Assembly (NCBI RefSeq): GCF_000242455.2
Contig: NC_019892.1
Span: forward strand, 3,472,001 to 3,536,000
Length of the DNA stretch: 64,000 nucleotides
Direction: 5' to 3'
Source of the DNA: Singulisphaera acidiphila DSM 18658
Lineage (GTDB): Bacteria > Planctomycetota > Planctomycetia > Isosphaerales > Isosphaeraceae
The notes under the pieces are model-generated. The model was not told where the DNA came from and did no database searches. It saw only the letters and a program-made list of their open reading frames with translations. Positions 10,680 through 19,365 of the stretch are shown here, in pieces. Numbering within the stretch: position 1 is the stretch's first letter; each line of letters begins with the position of its first letter. Both the position numbers and the translations under genes were made by a program.

Positions 10680-12836
10680 ATGACGTCGTTACGAAACGCA
10701 GCTCAAGCCCTGCCGATCCGGGTCCTCATCGCCGGTTCGACCCTGTCGATCCTGGTCGCAACCCTGGCCGTGGGCCCAATTCACCCGGCGAATTCCGGTC
10801 ACGATCGGCTCCTGGCCGCGGTGACCGACTCACCGGTACAACCTCCTGCGCTGGAAACCCCGATAGCCGTCCCTGAGCGGTTGGCCATCGTCGGGCGCGT
10901 CGTCGACGCGAAGGGGCAGCCCATCCCCGGCGCACGCCTGTATCCAGGCAATTTGCCGTCGAGGGAGGATAGCCCCCCAGCCATGCTCGCCACGACCGGA
11001 GCCGACGGCCGCTTCCAGTTCACGATCGCTCGAGCCGACTTCGCCGCGTCCCGTTCGATCGGAATGGGCAAACCGGGTCCGCTGGTGGCGGCGTTCGCCG
11101 ACGGTTACGGCCCCGCCTGGTCGGACGAGCTCAAGATCGGTGATCCCGACGGTCTCATCCTAAGACTTCCACCCGACGACGTTCCCGTGACCGGCCGGCT
11201 GATCGACCTGGAAGGGCAACCCGTGGCGGGTGTCACGGTCGGCGTCCTGGAACTCGCCGCGACGCCGGAAGGGGAACTTTCCCCATGGCTCAAGGATGTC
11301 GCGGCGGGCCTCACCGACTACAAGGCCTTTAACCACTTGGCGAGGCCGATGGAAGCGGATCTGACACGCATGATCCGCCCGGCGACAACGGGGCCCGACG
11401 GACGATTTCGGCTCACTGGATTGGGCAGAGAACGCCTTGCCTCATTGCTGATCCAAGGTCCAAAAACCGCGACGCGAGTCCTCAACGTCATGACTCGCCC
11501 CGGTAAGTCTGCCTCGGTCCGGTTCAGGTTCCCCGGCCCCAAAAAGTTCCCAACTTACCTGTGCATTATTCATACGGCGAATTTTGTCGATCTGGTTGCC
11601 CCAAGTCGGTCTGTCGAAGGGGTTGTCCGCGACCGTGATACGGGCCTTCCCTTGCCGGGCGTAGGCGTTCGAAACGTCGTCGCTATCGGAAACCTCTATC
11701 CTGATATCCTTTACCCCTGGACAGACTGGCCCGGCGCCTTCATCCGGACGAAAACTGACGAACAAGGGCGCTATCGACTCGACGGCCTACCAATTCGAGA
11801 GAAGGTTATACTGAGGGCCGACCCGGCCGATGGACAGCCTTACCACCCAGGCTCCCGCGAGTTCGCCATCAGCCCGAGCGCCGGGGCGGCCCCGATTGAC
11901 TTCGCCCTGACCCCGGGGGTTCTGGTCCGAGGTCGCGTCACCGACCAAGCGACGGGGGCCCCAGTCTCGGCCTGGATCGAATACTATCCTACGATCGCAA
12001 ACAAGCAGGTCGACCGATCCCCAGAAATGGCTTATGCCGAGCCCCGTCCCACGGACCAGGACGGTCGCTATGCCGTGGTCGCCTTCCCAGGACCGGGGTT
12101 GATCACAGCCAAGGCCCGGGGGGATCGGTTCCTTCGCGCCGATGAGGTTGCGCGCGGGAAGCCAGGGAAAAATAGCCCAATGTTCCCGAACATGAACAAT
12201 TCAATTTCTATTTCACAATTCCATACTTTTGACACAATCAATCCCGCCGCCATCACCGACAACATCACCTGCAACCTGTCTCTCACAGCCAGTCCTGAGC
12301 CACTGATCACGATCCTCGACCCTGACGGCCAACCCGTTGCCGGAGCCCTGGCGAGCGGACTTCCCCACGGCGACCTCGTTCGACAAGGCTGGTGGCAGTC
12401 GCGAGCGAAGGCCCGATTTTCGGTGACCGGCCTTACCGATCGAAGCTTCCGGGTCGTCCTCTTTCAGCACCTGAGTCGTCGCCTCGCGGGTTCTCTGGTC
12501 GTCAACGACTCCGAACCCGGCCCCCTCGTCGTCCAACTCCACCCGTGGGGGACCGTCTCAGGGCGTCTGGTCGACAGCGACGGTCGTCCGCGTCCGGGGG
12601 TCATGCTCTCCTATAAAGAATCTCCGAACGTTCAGAGCTCCACGAGCCTCCCCCCCCACGACACCATGACAGACCGCAACGGGCGGTTCTCGTTTACGGG
12701 ACTCGTGCCCGGCCAGCTGTATGTCCTCAAAATCGCTGCCCCGGACGGAACAGGGCCCCGAGTCGGCGAGATGGAGTACCTCGAGCCGGGTGAGGCCATC
12801 GCACTCGGCGACGTGCGTGAGCTGCTAAAGCCATGA
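10680..12836 (+). CDS. Secreted protein of carboxypeptidase-regulatory-like repeats
   Basis: The 718-residue protein starts with MTSLRNAAQALPIRVL and a hydrophobic segment ending near residue 35, so it is exported or anchored. It is made of about six beta-sandwich repeats of the CarboxypepD_reg/transthyretin-like type, visible as IVGRVVDAKGQPIPGARLYP, VTGRLIDLEGQPVAGVTVGV, VEGVVRDRDTGLPLPGVGV, VRGRVTDQATGAPVSAW, LDPDGQPVAGALA and VSGRLVDSDGRPRPGVML. No catalytic site is visible. ATG at 10680 is preferred over the open frame from 10563, which would overlap the sigma gene; AAGGG lies upstream. Pairing with an ECF sigma factor is common in planctomycetes. Confidence 0.7.
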   Translation: MTSLRNAAQALPIRVLIAGSTLSILVATLAVGPIHPANSGHDRLLAAVTDSPVQPPALETPIAVPERLAIVGRVVDAKGQPIPGARLYPGNLPSREDSPPAMLATTGADGRFQFTIARADFAASRSIGMGKPGPLVAAFADGYGPAWSDELKIGDPDGLILRLPPDDVPVTGRLIDLEGQPVAGVTVGVLELAATPEGELSPWLKDVAAGLTDYKAFNHLARPMEADLTRMIRPATTGPDGRFRLTGLGRERLASLLIQGPKTATRVLNVMTRPGKSASVRFRFPGPKKFPTYLCIIHTANFVDLVAPSRSVEGVVRDRDTGLPLPGVGVRNVVAIGNLYPDILYPWTDWPGAFIRTKTDEQGRYRLDGLPIREKVILRADPADGQPYHPGSREFAISPSAGAAPIDFALTPGVLVRGRVTDQATGAPVSAWIEYYPTIANKQVDRSPEMAYAEPRPTDQDGRYAVVAFPGPGLITAKARGDRFLRADEVARGKPGKNSPMFPNMNNSISISQFHTFDTINPAAITDNITCNLSLTASPEPLITILDPDGQPVAGALASGLPHGDLVRQGWWQSRAKARFSVTGLTDRSFRVVLFQHLSRRLAGSLVVNDSEPGPLVVQLHPWGTVSGRLVDSDGRPRPGVMLSYKESPNVQSSTSLPPHDTMTDRNGRFSFTGLVPGQLYVLKIAAPDGTGPRVGEMEYLEPGEAIALGDVRELLKP

Positions 12837-13020
12837 CCGCCGTTGGGGATTCTCGGCCCAAAAGGATCGATTCGCCCGGGCGCGATGCACGCCGTCAGGC
12901 CTTTGTTGTGGTTGCTCGACATCGAACGTCAATCGTTGTATTGTGCTCTCGCCAGGGAGGCGGTGACTGGCCCGACTTCCCGCACGTGTCGTCGTCTCAA
13001 CCGTGCGAAGAGCCACAACG

Positions 13021-13746
13021 ATGAATCGCCCGATTCTCCATCCACGCGGTTATTTGCCCCTCGTCGCGGTGGCGATCCTGTCCGCGATGATCGGGGCCCC
13101 CGAACGAGCGCCTCGAGTTCTCTTGCTTGGTGACTCGATCACCTTGGGGGTACGTCCCGGGGTTGCCGCCAACCAGACCTTCGGCGGTCAACTCGAGACG
13201 ATGATCAAGGCTCGCGGCCTCGACGCCTCGATCATCAACGTCGGAATCGGTGGCGAACGGACCGACCAGGCGCTCGCAAGGCTGAGCGAGGTTCTCAAAG
13301 CGAATCGGCCCGACATCGTCCTCCTGATGTACGGCACCAACGACAGCTACGTCGACTTTGGCAGGAAAACCAGCCGGCTCGCGATCGATCAATATCGCAA
13401 GAACTATGGGGAACTGATCGAGCGAATCGAACAGACCGGCGCCAAAACAGTGCTCATGACTCCGCCACGTTGGGCCGACGACGCTCCCCCCAATGGGCTC
13501 GGTGAGAACCCCAACCTCCGCCTCGAGCCATTCGTTGAGCTGGTCCGTGCAATCGCTCGCGAGCGCAAACGTCCACTCGTCGATCACTACGCAGTCTGGT
13601 CGACCGCCCGGCAAAATGGGGTCGAGCTCATGAAGTGGACCACCGACGGCTGCCACCCCAACCCGGACGGACATCGAGCCATCGCCGAAGAGATCCTGCC
13701 CAACTTACAGCCGCTCTTGACCGCAACCATCCCTGGAAAAGGGTAG
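13021..13746 (+). CDS. Secreted SGNH/GDSL hydrolase
   Basis: The 241-residue protein carries an N-terminal hydrophobic signal (YLPLVAVAILSAMIG), then the SGNH blocks: block I LLLGDSITLG with nucleophile Ser at about residue 39, block II Gly in NVGIGGERT, block III Asn in MYGTNDSY, and block V Asp/His in DGCHPNPDGH. This places it among GDSL esterases/lipases acting on acyl or acetyl esters outside the cytoplasm; the exact substrate is unknown. The ATG at 13021 starts the signal peptide. It converges on the toxin-antitoxin pair, ending 30 bp away. Confidence 0.85.
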   Translation: MNRPILHPRGYLPLVAVAILSAMIGAPERAPRVLLLGDSITLGVRPGVAANQTFGGQLETMIKARGLDASIINVGIGGERTDQALARLSEVLKANRPDIVLLMYGTNDSYVDFGRKTSRLAIDQYRKNYGELIERIEQTGAKTVLMTPPRWADDAPPNGLGENPNLRLEPFVELVRAIARERKRPLVDHYAVWSTARQNGVELMKWTTDGCHPNPDGHRAIAEEILPNLQPLLTATIPGKG

Positions 13747-13776
13747 GCCGTTAGTTTTGTTTTGCTTTGCCAATAC

Positions 13777-14055
13777 TCACTCTCTGTAAACATCTCTCCG
13801 GTTGCCGATGGTCTCGATCTCGACCAGCCGTTCTTCGTCGTCGATCAGGTAGACGATCCGGTAGTCTCCGGATCGGATCCGATATCTCTCCCCTCGATCG
13901 GTGAGTTTTTCGACCCCGCGAGGCCGCGGGTTGTCCTCCAACCCTTGGGCTTTGGCGAGAATCCGCTCAAGATCCTTTTTTGGAAGCTTTGACAGGCCGC
14001 GCGCGGCGGCCCGCGTCAGGACGACTGCGTAAGGAGGGTTCCCCTGACTCATCAT
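13777..14055 (-). CDS. RelE/ParE-type toxin
   Basis: The 92-residue basic protein has the RelE/ParE pattern: N-terminal YAVVLTRAAARGLSKLPKKDLERI, shown here in part, the short PRPRGVEKLTDRGERYRIRSGDYRIVYLID core and a final DVYRE. The RIRSGDYRIVY strand with its conserved Arg residues is typical of mRNA-cleaving RelE or gyrase-inhibiting ParE proteins; which target applies cannot be decided. GGGAG precedes the ATG pair at 14055/14052. The antitoxin gene is directly upstream on the same strand and overlaps it by 89 bp. Confidence 0.85.
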   Translation of the reverse strand: MMSQGNPPYAVVLTRAAARGLSKLPKKDLERILAKAQGLEDNPRPRGVEKLTDRGERYRIRSGDYRIVYLIDDEERLVEIETIGNRRDVYRE

Positions 14056-14317
14056 TGACTCCCAGCTCTCGGCAGAAGTCGCCGAGCGGGATGCGTTCGG
14101 GCGATTCTTTCCGGGCGGCTAGAGCGGTCGCGATGTCGATCCGATCCTCTTCAGCACGGACCAACTGCTCCAGGAGCCGTAGGTCCGCCATCGAGATGAT
14201 TGCTGCGGCATCTTTATCCCTCCGGTGAATAACGATCCGCTCCCCACGGTACTCAGCCCTGTTCAGAACGTCGGAAAGAGAATTTCTCAGTTCCACGACG
14301 TTGATCCGTTCCGTCAT
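13967..14317 (-). CDS. Phd/YefM-type antitoxin
   Basis: The 116-residue protein starts MTERINVVELRNSLSDVLNRAEY, the usual Phd/YefM N-terminal DNA-binding fold that also contacts the operator, followed by RIVIHRRDKDAAAIISMADL and a charged helix. GAGGAG eight bases before the ATG at 14317 supports this start rather than the open frame from 14395. The domain seems to end near residue 85 (DFCRELGV), yet the frame runs on for about 30 Arg/Pro/Ser-rich residues that overlap the toxin gene. The pair is expected to autoregulate its own promoter. Confidence 0.8.
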   Translation of the reverse strand: MTERINVVELRNSLSDVLNRAEYRGERIVIHRRDKDAAAIISMADLRLLEQLVRAEEDRIDIATALAARKESPERIPLGDFCRELGVNDESGEPSLRSRPDAGRRARPVKASKKGS

Positions 14318-14851
14318 AGGAAGCTCCTCGTGCATTTCAGCATAGCATCCTGAGACCACGATACGTCGTCGAGCGGCGTTCTCGGGGCGAATCACGAACG
14401 AGCCCCACTCCTCGGCTCTTTATGCCCTCAGACCGGGCGTCCCTGTGTTCATCATGTACATCATTGACATTTCGGCCATGATGTCAACATAGACGGACCT
14501 AATTCCTGGCTTGAGTCGAACTCACAACCCGGATTGCCGCCGATCGGTTACTCGCCACTCGGCCACGTACTGGGGTCGAACCCAGGGCTGTCCCTCGAGG
14601 GGGCCCAGCGTGATCGGTCGTCTGCCGGGCCTTTTTTTGTAGAGCCATCCGTTCTGCGTCGATGGCGAGGTGTTCGGGTTGGAGTGCGACGGTGATCCGA
14701 CCGGCCGGCCCGAGCTTGAGACCGCGGATCTCGTTCCGGAACCGCCGGATCACTTCCTCGGTTAACCGTCGCCTCCCCGTTGCGGCCCAACATCCTGATT
14801 TGAGCCATCCTCATTCCCAAGAACTTGCGTCCCTGGCTGAGAACGCCCCGA
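14318..14851. other. Gene-free stretch upstream of the toxin-antitoxin pair
   Basis: No gene is well supported. An inverted repeat TTGACAT-N10-ATGTCAA at 14464-14487, in an AT-richer patch, may be promoter or operator for the antitoxin. Around 14500-14590 the minus strand contains GTGGCCGAGTGG and GAGTTCGACTC, which look like D-arm and T-arm pieces of a class II tRNA, but they do not fold into a full cloverleaf. An open frame at 14499-14753 (minus, GTG start) has no recognisable domain. Confidence 0.3.
14464..14487. promoter_or_regulatory. Inverted repeat upstream of toxin-antitoxin genes
   Basis: TTGACAT and ATGTCAA form 7-base arms separated by 10 bases, about 150 bp upstream of the antitoxin start. 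On the minus strand TTGACA matches a -35 hexamer, though no good -10 follows at normal spacing. It is a candidate operator for the antitoxin. Confidence 0.3.
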
Positions 14852-15967
14852 TCATTTGGTCCGGTTCAGATTTTTGAGGAAGTCCACTTCCGTGGCGATG
14901 TAAGGGGTTCCATCGCCGCGAAGGATCTCGTGAAACCAGACAGGGGGCTCACCCGTGTACTCGCGGGTCCAGGAATCCCAGGGGTATTGCGTCTGGGTCT
15001 TCCCAGCCACGAAGCCCCAGTTGTAAGCGGCGATTTTCTGCTCCTTGAGATAGGGGAGGATCCCCTCGAAGGTGCTCCCATTGGGCCGAGCCATGTACTC
15101 GGTGCAGAGCAAAGGCCGGCCATAGCGCTGGAGCAAAGCGACCCGCTTCTGCAATACGGGCAGCGGATCGTAGCTGTGGAAGCTGATCACGTCAGAGGCC
15201 TCGAGCTGGAGCCGCACGATCGGGCTCATCTTCTCTTCGGACCAATCCCCCTGCCAGACTCCCGAGGTCAGAGGCTGTGACGGGTCGACCGCGCGGGCCC
15301 ATGCGAACGCCTTGCGGGTGAGGTTGAGCCCAAGCTCCGGCTTGTCCTTGGGCTCCTTGGTGCCGTAGCTCGACTTGTTCATGTTGTCGGGCTCGTTGAT
15401 GAGGTCCCACGCATGAATCCGGCGGTCGTTCTTGAAGTGGGAGATGACCCCTTTGACGTAACCTTCAAGCTGATCGACGCGGGCGGGATCCTGGAGGACC
15501 TCAACGCCCGGGCTCTGCACCCAGCCCGAGTTATGCACGTGCGGGCGAGGTGCCCTCTGCTTACCGGCACGCGGGAACGGATCCCAGACGCTGTCGAACG
15601 GGACGAACATCACGCCGATCTTGTGTTTCTCCGCGATGGTGAGGAACTGGTCCATCCGCTTGAGCAAGCCCTCGTGGTCCTGCTCCCAGAGCAGGTCGTG
15701 GAGGAAGACCCGGACGCTGTTGAAACCGAGTTCCTGAGCCCAACCGAGTTCGCGATCGATCGTCGTGAGGTCGAAGGTGTCGGCCTGCCACATCTCGAGT
15801 TGATTGATGGCCGTCTGTGGTGAGTAGTTGCAGCCGACGAGCCAGCCACGTTCGCGCTGCCAGGCGTTGGCTTTCTCAACGGACCAACGCTCACCCGCCT
15901 GCGTGGGAGAGGTGCCCATCGCCATGACGAGCGTCGAGGCGAGAACCAAGGAGAACCGGAAACGCAT
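14852..15967 (-). CDS. Secreted glycoside hydrolase, GH5-like (cellulase/mannanase fold)
   Basis: The 371-residue protein has a signal peptide (MRFRFSLVLASTLVMAMG, cut near SPTQA) and a TIM-barrel glycosidase body. The acid/base Glu is in AWDLINEPDN and the nucleophile Glu in PLLCTEYMARP, with FNSVRVFLHD and VISFHSYDPL as other barrel strands. This fits GH5 or a close clan-A family acting on beta-linked glucans or mannans outside the cell; exact specificity is not visible. It follows a GH43-like gene on the same strand after 204 bp and may be co-regulated with it. Confidence 0.8.
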   Translation of the reverse strand: MRFRFSLVLASTLVMAMGTSPTQAGERWSVEKANAWQRERGWLVGCNYSPQTAINQLEMWQADTFDLTTIDRELGWAQELGFNSVRVFLHDLLWEQDHEGLLKRMDQFLTIAEKHKIGVMFVPFDSVWDPFPRAGKQRAPRPHVHNSGWVQSPGVEVLQDPARVDQLEGYVKGVISHFKNDRRIHAWDLINEPDNMNKSSYGTKEPKDKPELGLNLTRKAFAWARAVDPSQPLTSGVWQGDWSEEKMSPIVRLQLEASDVISFHSYDPLPVLQKRVALLQRYGRPLLCTEYMARPNGSTFEGILPYLKEQKIAAYNWGFVAGKTQTQYPWDSWTREYTGEPPVWFHEILRGDGTPYIATEVDFLKNLNRTK

Positions 15968-16171
15968 GGGGAGAGATCCTCGTATAAGGGTTCACAGGGG
16001 CCACTTCTCAGCGGCGAGGAACAGCAAGTCCAAAAAAAAGGGAAGGAATCGACCGGGTCCAATCGAGTCGGGTTGCACCCCCAGGGATTCGAGCCGATTG
16101 CGTGGGTCGAAACAAGCTCAAAATTCCCTCAACCCGATTCCCGGATTCGGGATTCCCGTGAACGAAGCCCC

Positions 16172-17593
16172 TCACTCTTGGGGCGTGACGTCGATGCAGT
16201 CGATCTCGGCCGCCCGCTCCCCTTGTCTCAGCCGAATCCGATTCGGCCCTACGTTCAGGGAAACAGAGACGAATGCGTTGGACCAGTCGGCGGGGCCGGC
16301 GGATGGGTACGCAACGCGCTGGGGTGCGCCGTCATTGACCGTCAGGACCTGGGTGGCCAATTTGTGTTGTTCCGACGTGTTGATAAACCGAATCGAAACA
16401 ATATAGGCCCCTGCCTCCTTGGCCGTGGCCATGATGGTGAGTGAGCTATCGGCGGAACCAGAGAGCTGAACCTTCGCCCCGCGAGACGCACTCGGCTGCT
16501 GCACGATCCGCGCCTCGCCCGCCAAGGTGGCCGATTCGGCCTCGTAGCGCTGGCGGGGAGGCTCGCCGCTGGGAATCGTGATCGGTTGGTCGGGTGGGGC
16601 AGGGGAGCCAAACCGAGGGAGGCCGTCCGGATCCCACGAGAACGGCTGCGCACGAATGAGTCGGTTCCACGCCGCCCCCTGGAACCGGGCCGCGTGGTAG
16701 ACAAGCCAATCTTCTCGGCCGTCCGGCGATTTGGTGAACGTGCAATGTCCGGGACCAAAAACCCCATGAGCGCTTGCGAACACGGGCTTGTCATGCTTCT
16801 TCCACGAGGCGGGCGAGAGCAAGTCGCTGTCGATCTTGGCGGTGAGCCGGCCCAGGCAATAGGCATCGGTCCAGCTTCCGCTGGCCGAATAGATGAGATG
16901 GATCAGCGAGCCCTTGACCAGAACTTGCGGCCCCTCATTGACGGCCGGCGGACCGCCCTTGGTTTCCCAACGATGAGTCGGCCGAGAAATCTCGACACGG
17001 GTGCCGGACAGAGTCCAGGGATTGCTCATCGGCGCAATGTAGAGGTTCTGCTGAATGTCTTCGGCCCCTTCCCAGCCCGACCAAACGAAGTAGAGCGCCT
17101 CACCCACCTTGAGCACCGTGCCGTCGATGGCCCAGCGATCGTTGTTTGGATCAACGATTTGCGACTTGAAGACAAACTTTCCCTCAAACGGGTCATCCGC
17201 CTGATTTTCGAGAACGTACATGCGATGGTTCGCATTCTCGCCGTCATCAGCCGCGACGTAGATGTACCAGGCCTCTCCCAAGCGGTGGAGCTCGGGCGCC
17301 CAAAGATCCTTGGCGACCGGAGTCCCGGGCGACGGACTCCAGACAACCTTTCGCTCTCCAGCCCCTAGAGTGGAGAGCGAGCGAGACCTGGCCAGCGTGA
17401 CGTTTCCGCCGGTCGTCACCACGACGTAGTATTGACCGTGGTGCGTCCAGAGCCAAGGGTCGGCCCCCGCCGGGGCGACGACATTGTAGAAGTCGGTGAC
17501 CTCTTCACCGGCGACGGCTTGCTCGTCCTCCAGGGCCAGAATCAAGACGAAAAACACGAAGACGACGAGTCGGAGGGAGAAGCCTCCCGGCAT
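16172..17593 (-). CDS. Secreted GH43-like glycosidase with C-terminal carbohydrate-binding module
   Basis: The 473-residue protein begins with a signal peptide (MPGGFSLRLVVFVFFVLIL). The catalytic part is a five-bladed propeller of the GH43 kind: general-base Asp in APAGADPWLW, pKa-modulating Asp in WAIDGTVLK and general-acid Glu in PPAVNEGPQVL. From about residue 350, RYEAESATLAGEARIV opens a CBM6/CBM35-like beta-sandwich ending IRLRQGERAAEIDCIDV. GH43 enzymes of this shape release arabinose or xylose from arabinan or arabinoxylan. The frame is open to 17737, but the ATG at 17593 starts the signal peptide. Confidence 0.85.
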   Translation of the reverse strand: MPGGFSLRLVVFVFFVLILALEDEQAVAGEEVTDFYNVVAPAGADPWLWTHHGQYYVVVTTGGNVTLARSRSLSTLGAGERKVVWSPSPGTPVAKDLWAPELHRLGEAWYIYVAADDGENANHRMYVLENQADDPFEGKFVFKSQIVDPNNDRWAIDGTVLKVGEALYFVWSGWEGAEDIQQNLYIAPMSNPWTLSGTRVEISRPTHRWETKGGPPAVNEGPQVLVKGSLIHLIYSASGSWTDAYCLGRLTAKIDSDLLSPASWKKHDKPVFASAHGVFGPGHCTFTKSPDGREDWLVYHAARFQGAAWNRLIRAQPFSWDPDGLPRFGSPAPPDQPITIPSGEPPRQRYEAESATLAGEARIVQQPSASRGAKVQLSGSADSSLTIMATAKEAGAYIVSIRFINTSEQHKLATQVLTVNDGAPQRVAYPSAGPADWSNAFVSVSLNVGPNRIRLRQGERAAEIDCIDVTPQE

Positions 17594-17748
17594 AATCAAA
17601 CGCTCCGGCAACGAAAGTATGAGAGTCGACTTATCGAGGGCCACAAGAGACATGCTCGCATCTTGCAACCCCGGATGGGCTGCAAGATGCGGCGGATGGG
17701 CCTCATGGGATTGGAGGGTGGGCACCGTCCCCGGCAACCCAAGGTCGA

Positions 17749-19056
17749 TCAGACCTGGTCGGGAACCACGTAGGGCTGGCGGTAGTTGCGGGTCAACAAG
17801 GCATCGGCCTCGCTGTCGCCGATGAATTTTTCGGTTACAGGGTCGAAGTTGAGCCGCCGACCGACGCGGTAGGCGATGTTGCCGAGGTGGGCCAGGCCCG
17901 AGCTGATGTGGGCCGTCTCGACCGGTCCGTGGAGGATCTTCGGGTCGCGACTGCGGACGGCGGCGATGAAGTTGGCGAAGTGCTTGCCGACCGGATCGCC
18001 GTCTTTGCCCTTGGGACCCGGCTCTTTGCCGGTGCGGCCGAGGAACGTCTCATAGGTGCTGTAATTCTTGACCACCAGGTAGCCGTCGGAGCCGTAGAAG
18101 ATGTTCCCGACCCCAGCGCCTCCCTCGGTGTTCGTCGCCCAGGGACGGACCTCGAACTCGATCATCTGATTCTGCTCGGGGAACATGTAGCTGCTGGAGA
18201 GCAGCTCGGGGGTCTCCTTGTCATCGTCCCAGAGGAACTTCCCGCCCATGGCGACGATCGAAGAGGGGAGCGTCTCCAGGCCGAGGCCCCAGAGGCACAT
18301 GTCGGTCTCGTGGACCCCCTGGTTGCCAACGTCGCCGTTGCCGTAGTTCCAATGCCAGTGCCAGTTGTAGTGGACGATCCGCTTGGAGAACGCACGCTCC
18401 TGAGCAGGGCCCTGCCAGAGATCCCAGTTGAGCGTCGTCGGCGCGGAATCTGGGTCCTTCGCCTGTCCGATCGAAGCCCGGTCGCGATAGACGAGTCCGC
18501 GAGCCATGTAGACCTTGCCGATCACCCCCTTCCGCAGATGATCGACGGCCTCTTGAATCGCCTCGGAACTCCGGAGCTGGACCCCGTGCTGGACGATCCG
18601 GCCGTACTTCTTGGCCGCTTCGACCATCTTCCGGCCTTCGAAAATATTGTGGCTGCCAGGCTTCTCGACATAGACATCCTTGCCGGCCTGGCAGGCCCAG
18701 ATCGTTGCCAGCGCATGCCAGTGATTCGGGGTCGCTACGCTCACGACATCAACATCTTTGCGGTCGTAGACCTTACGGAGATCGGTCTCGGCGTCAGGTC
18801 GATAGCCGTGTTTCTTCTCGAACTCATTCAGACGCTCATTGAGGACACTCTGATCGGGGTCGCAAAGCACGGCCACCTTGACCCCTTTGGTCCCCGTAAA
18901 GCCCTCGATGTGAGCCTTGCCCCGACTATTGACACCCAAGACCGCGGCGCGAACGGTGTCGTTCGGCCCCTCGGCCGAGGCCCGGCCAGCCAGACTCGCG
19001 GTGGCCACGGTACCGGCGGCCGCGGAAAGAAACGTCCTGCGGTTCAGCTCGGACAT
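17749..19056 (-). CDS. Tat-exported Gfo/Idh/MocA family oxidoreductase
   Basis: The 435-residue protein has a twin-arginine signal (MSELNRRTFLSAAAGTVATA), followed by a Rossmann domain (VRAAVLGVNSRGKAHIEGF), the family motif EKPGSHN with the catalytic-loop Lys, and an alpha/beta C-terminal domain with GNGDVGNQGVHETD. Planctomycete members use bound NAD(P) to oxidise or reduce sugar hydroxyls, and the Tat signal says the folded cofactor-bound protein is exported. The frame is open to 19155, but ATG at 19056 begins the Tat signal. It lies downstream of the heme-sigma gene on the same strand. Confidence 0.88.
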   Translation of the reverse strand: MSELNRRTFLSAAAGTVATASLAGRASAEGPNDTVRAAVLGVNSRGKAHIEGFTGTKGVKVAVLCDPDQSVLNERLNEFEKKHGYRPDAETDLRKVYDRKDVDVVSVATPNHWHALATIWACQAGKDVYVEKPGSHNIFEGRKMVEAAKKYGRIVQHGVQLRSSEAIQEAVDHLRKGVIGKVYMARGLVYRDRASIGQAKDPDSAPTTLNWDLWQGPAQERAFSKRIVHYNWHWHWNYGNGDVGNQGVHETDMCLWGLGLETLPSSIVAMGGKFLWDDDKETPELLSSSYMFPEQNQMIEFEVRPWATNTEGGAGVGNIFYGSDGYLVVKNYSTYETFLGRTGKEPGPKGKDGDPVGKHFANFIAAVRSRDPKILHGPVETAHISSGLAHLGNIAYRVGRRLNFDPVTEKFIGDSEADALLTRNYRQPYVVPDQV

Positions 19057-19365
19057 GATCGAAGCCCTTTCGTAATCTCGGAGAGGACCGGAACGGAGGG
19101 GGCATCCCCCGGCAATTGGGGAAGAGCAGACGACCCGCCGGGAGCCTTCGACCATCGCAGCATTGCTCGAGCCGGATCAGCGGACGACCCGAGTGGGTGC
19201 GTTGTGGTCGGAGGGGAGGGAGCGCAGTCGATCTTCTAAGCGGCTAGTTTAGCGCTGCGGGAAGCTCGCGACAACAGGGTACCGCGAGCCGCTCCAACCG
19301 AATGGACACGCGCCGGCCACTTCGCCTTGAGCCAGGATCAAGGTCGAAGGTTGGCTTCTGCGCGA
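19057..19365. other. Intergenic region with a possible terminator hairpin
   Basis: No gene. An inverted repeat GCTCGCG-N12-CGCGAGC at 19264-19289 lies just past the stop of the sigma gene on the minus strand and could end its transcript, though no T-run follows. The part nearest 19056 should carry the oxidoreductase promoter. Confidence 0.35.

Noticed and set aside
14500-14590. Possible tRNA (class II-like) on the minus strand
   Set aside because: GTGGCCGAGTGG and GAGTTCGACTC resemble D- and T-arm pieces, but no acceptor stem, anticodon stem or proper 5-bp T-stem can be drawn; at best a decayed fragment.
14499-14753. 84-codon minus-strand frame with GTG start
   Set aside because: No domain, no ribosome binding site, and its end overlaps the tRNA-like fragments; not supported as a gene.
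17887-19239. 450-codon plus-strand frame opposite the Gfo/Idh gene
   Set aside because: Antisense shadow; the minus strand shows a Tat signal and Rossmann motifs.
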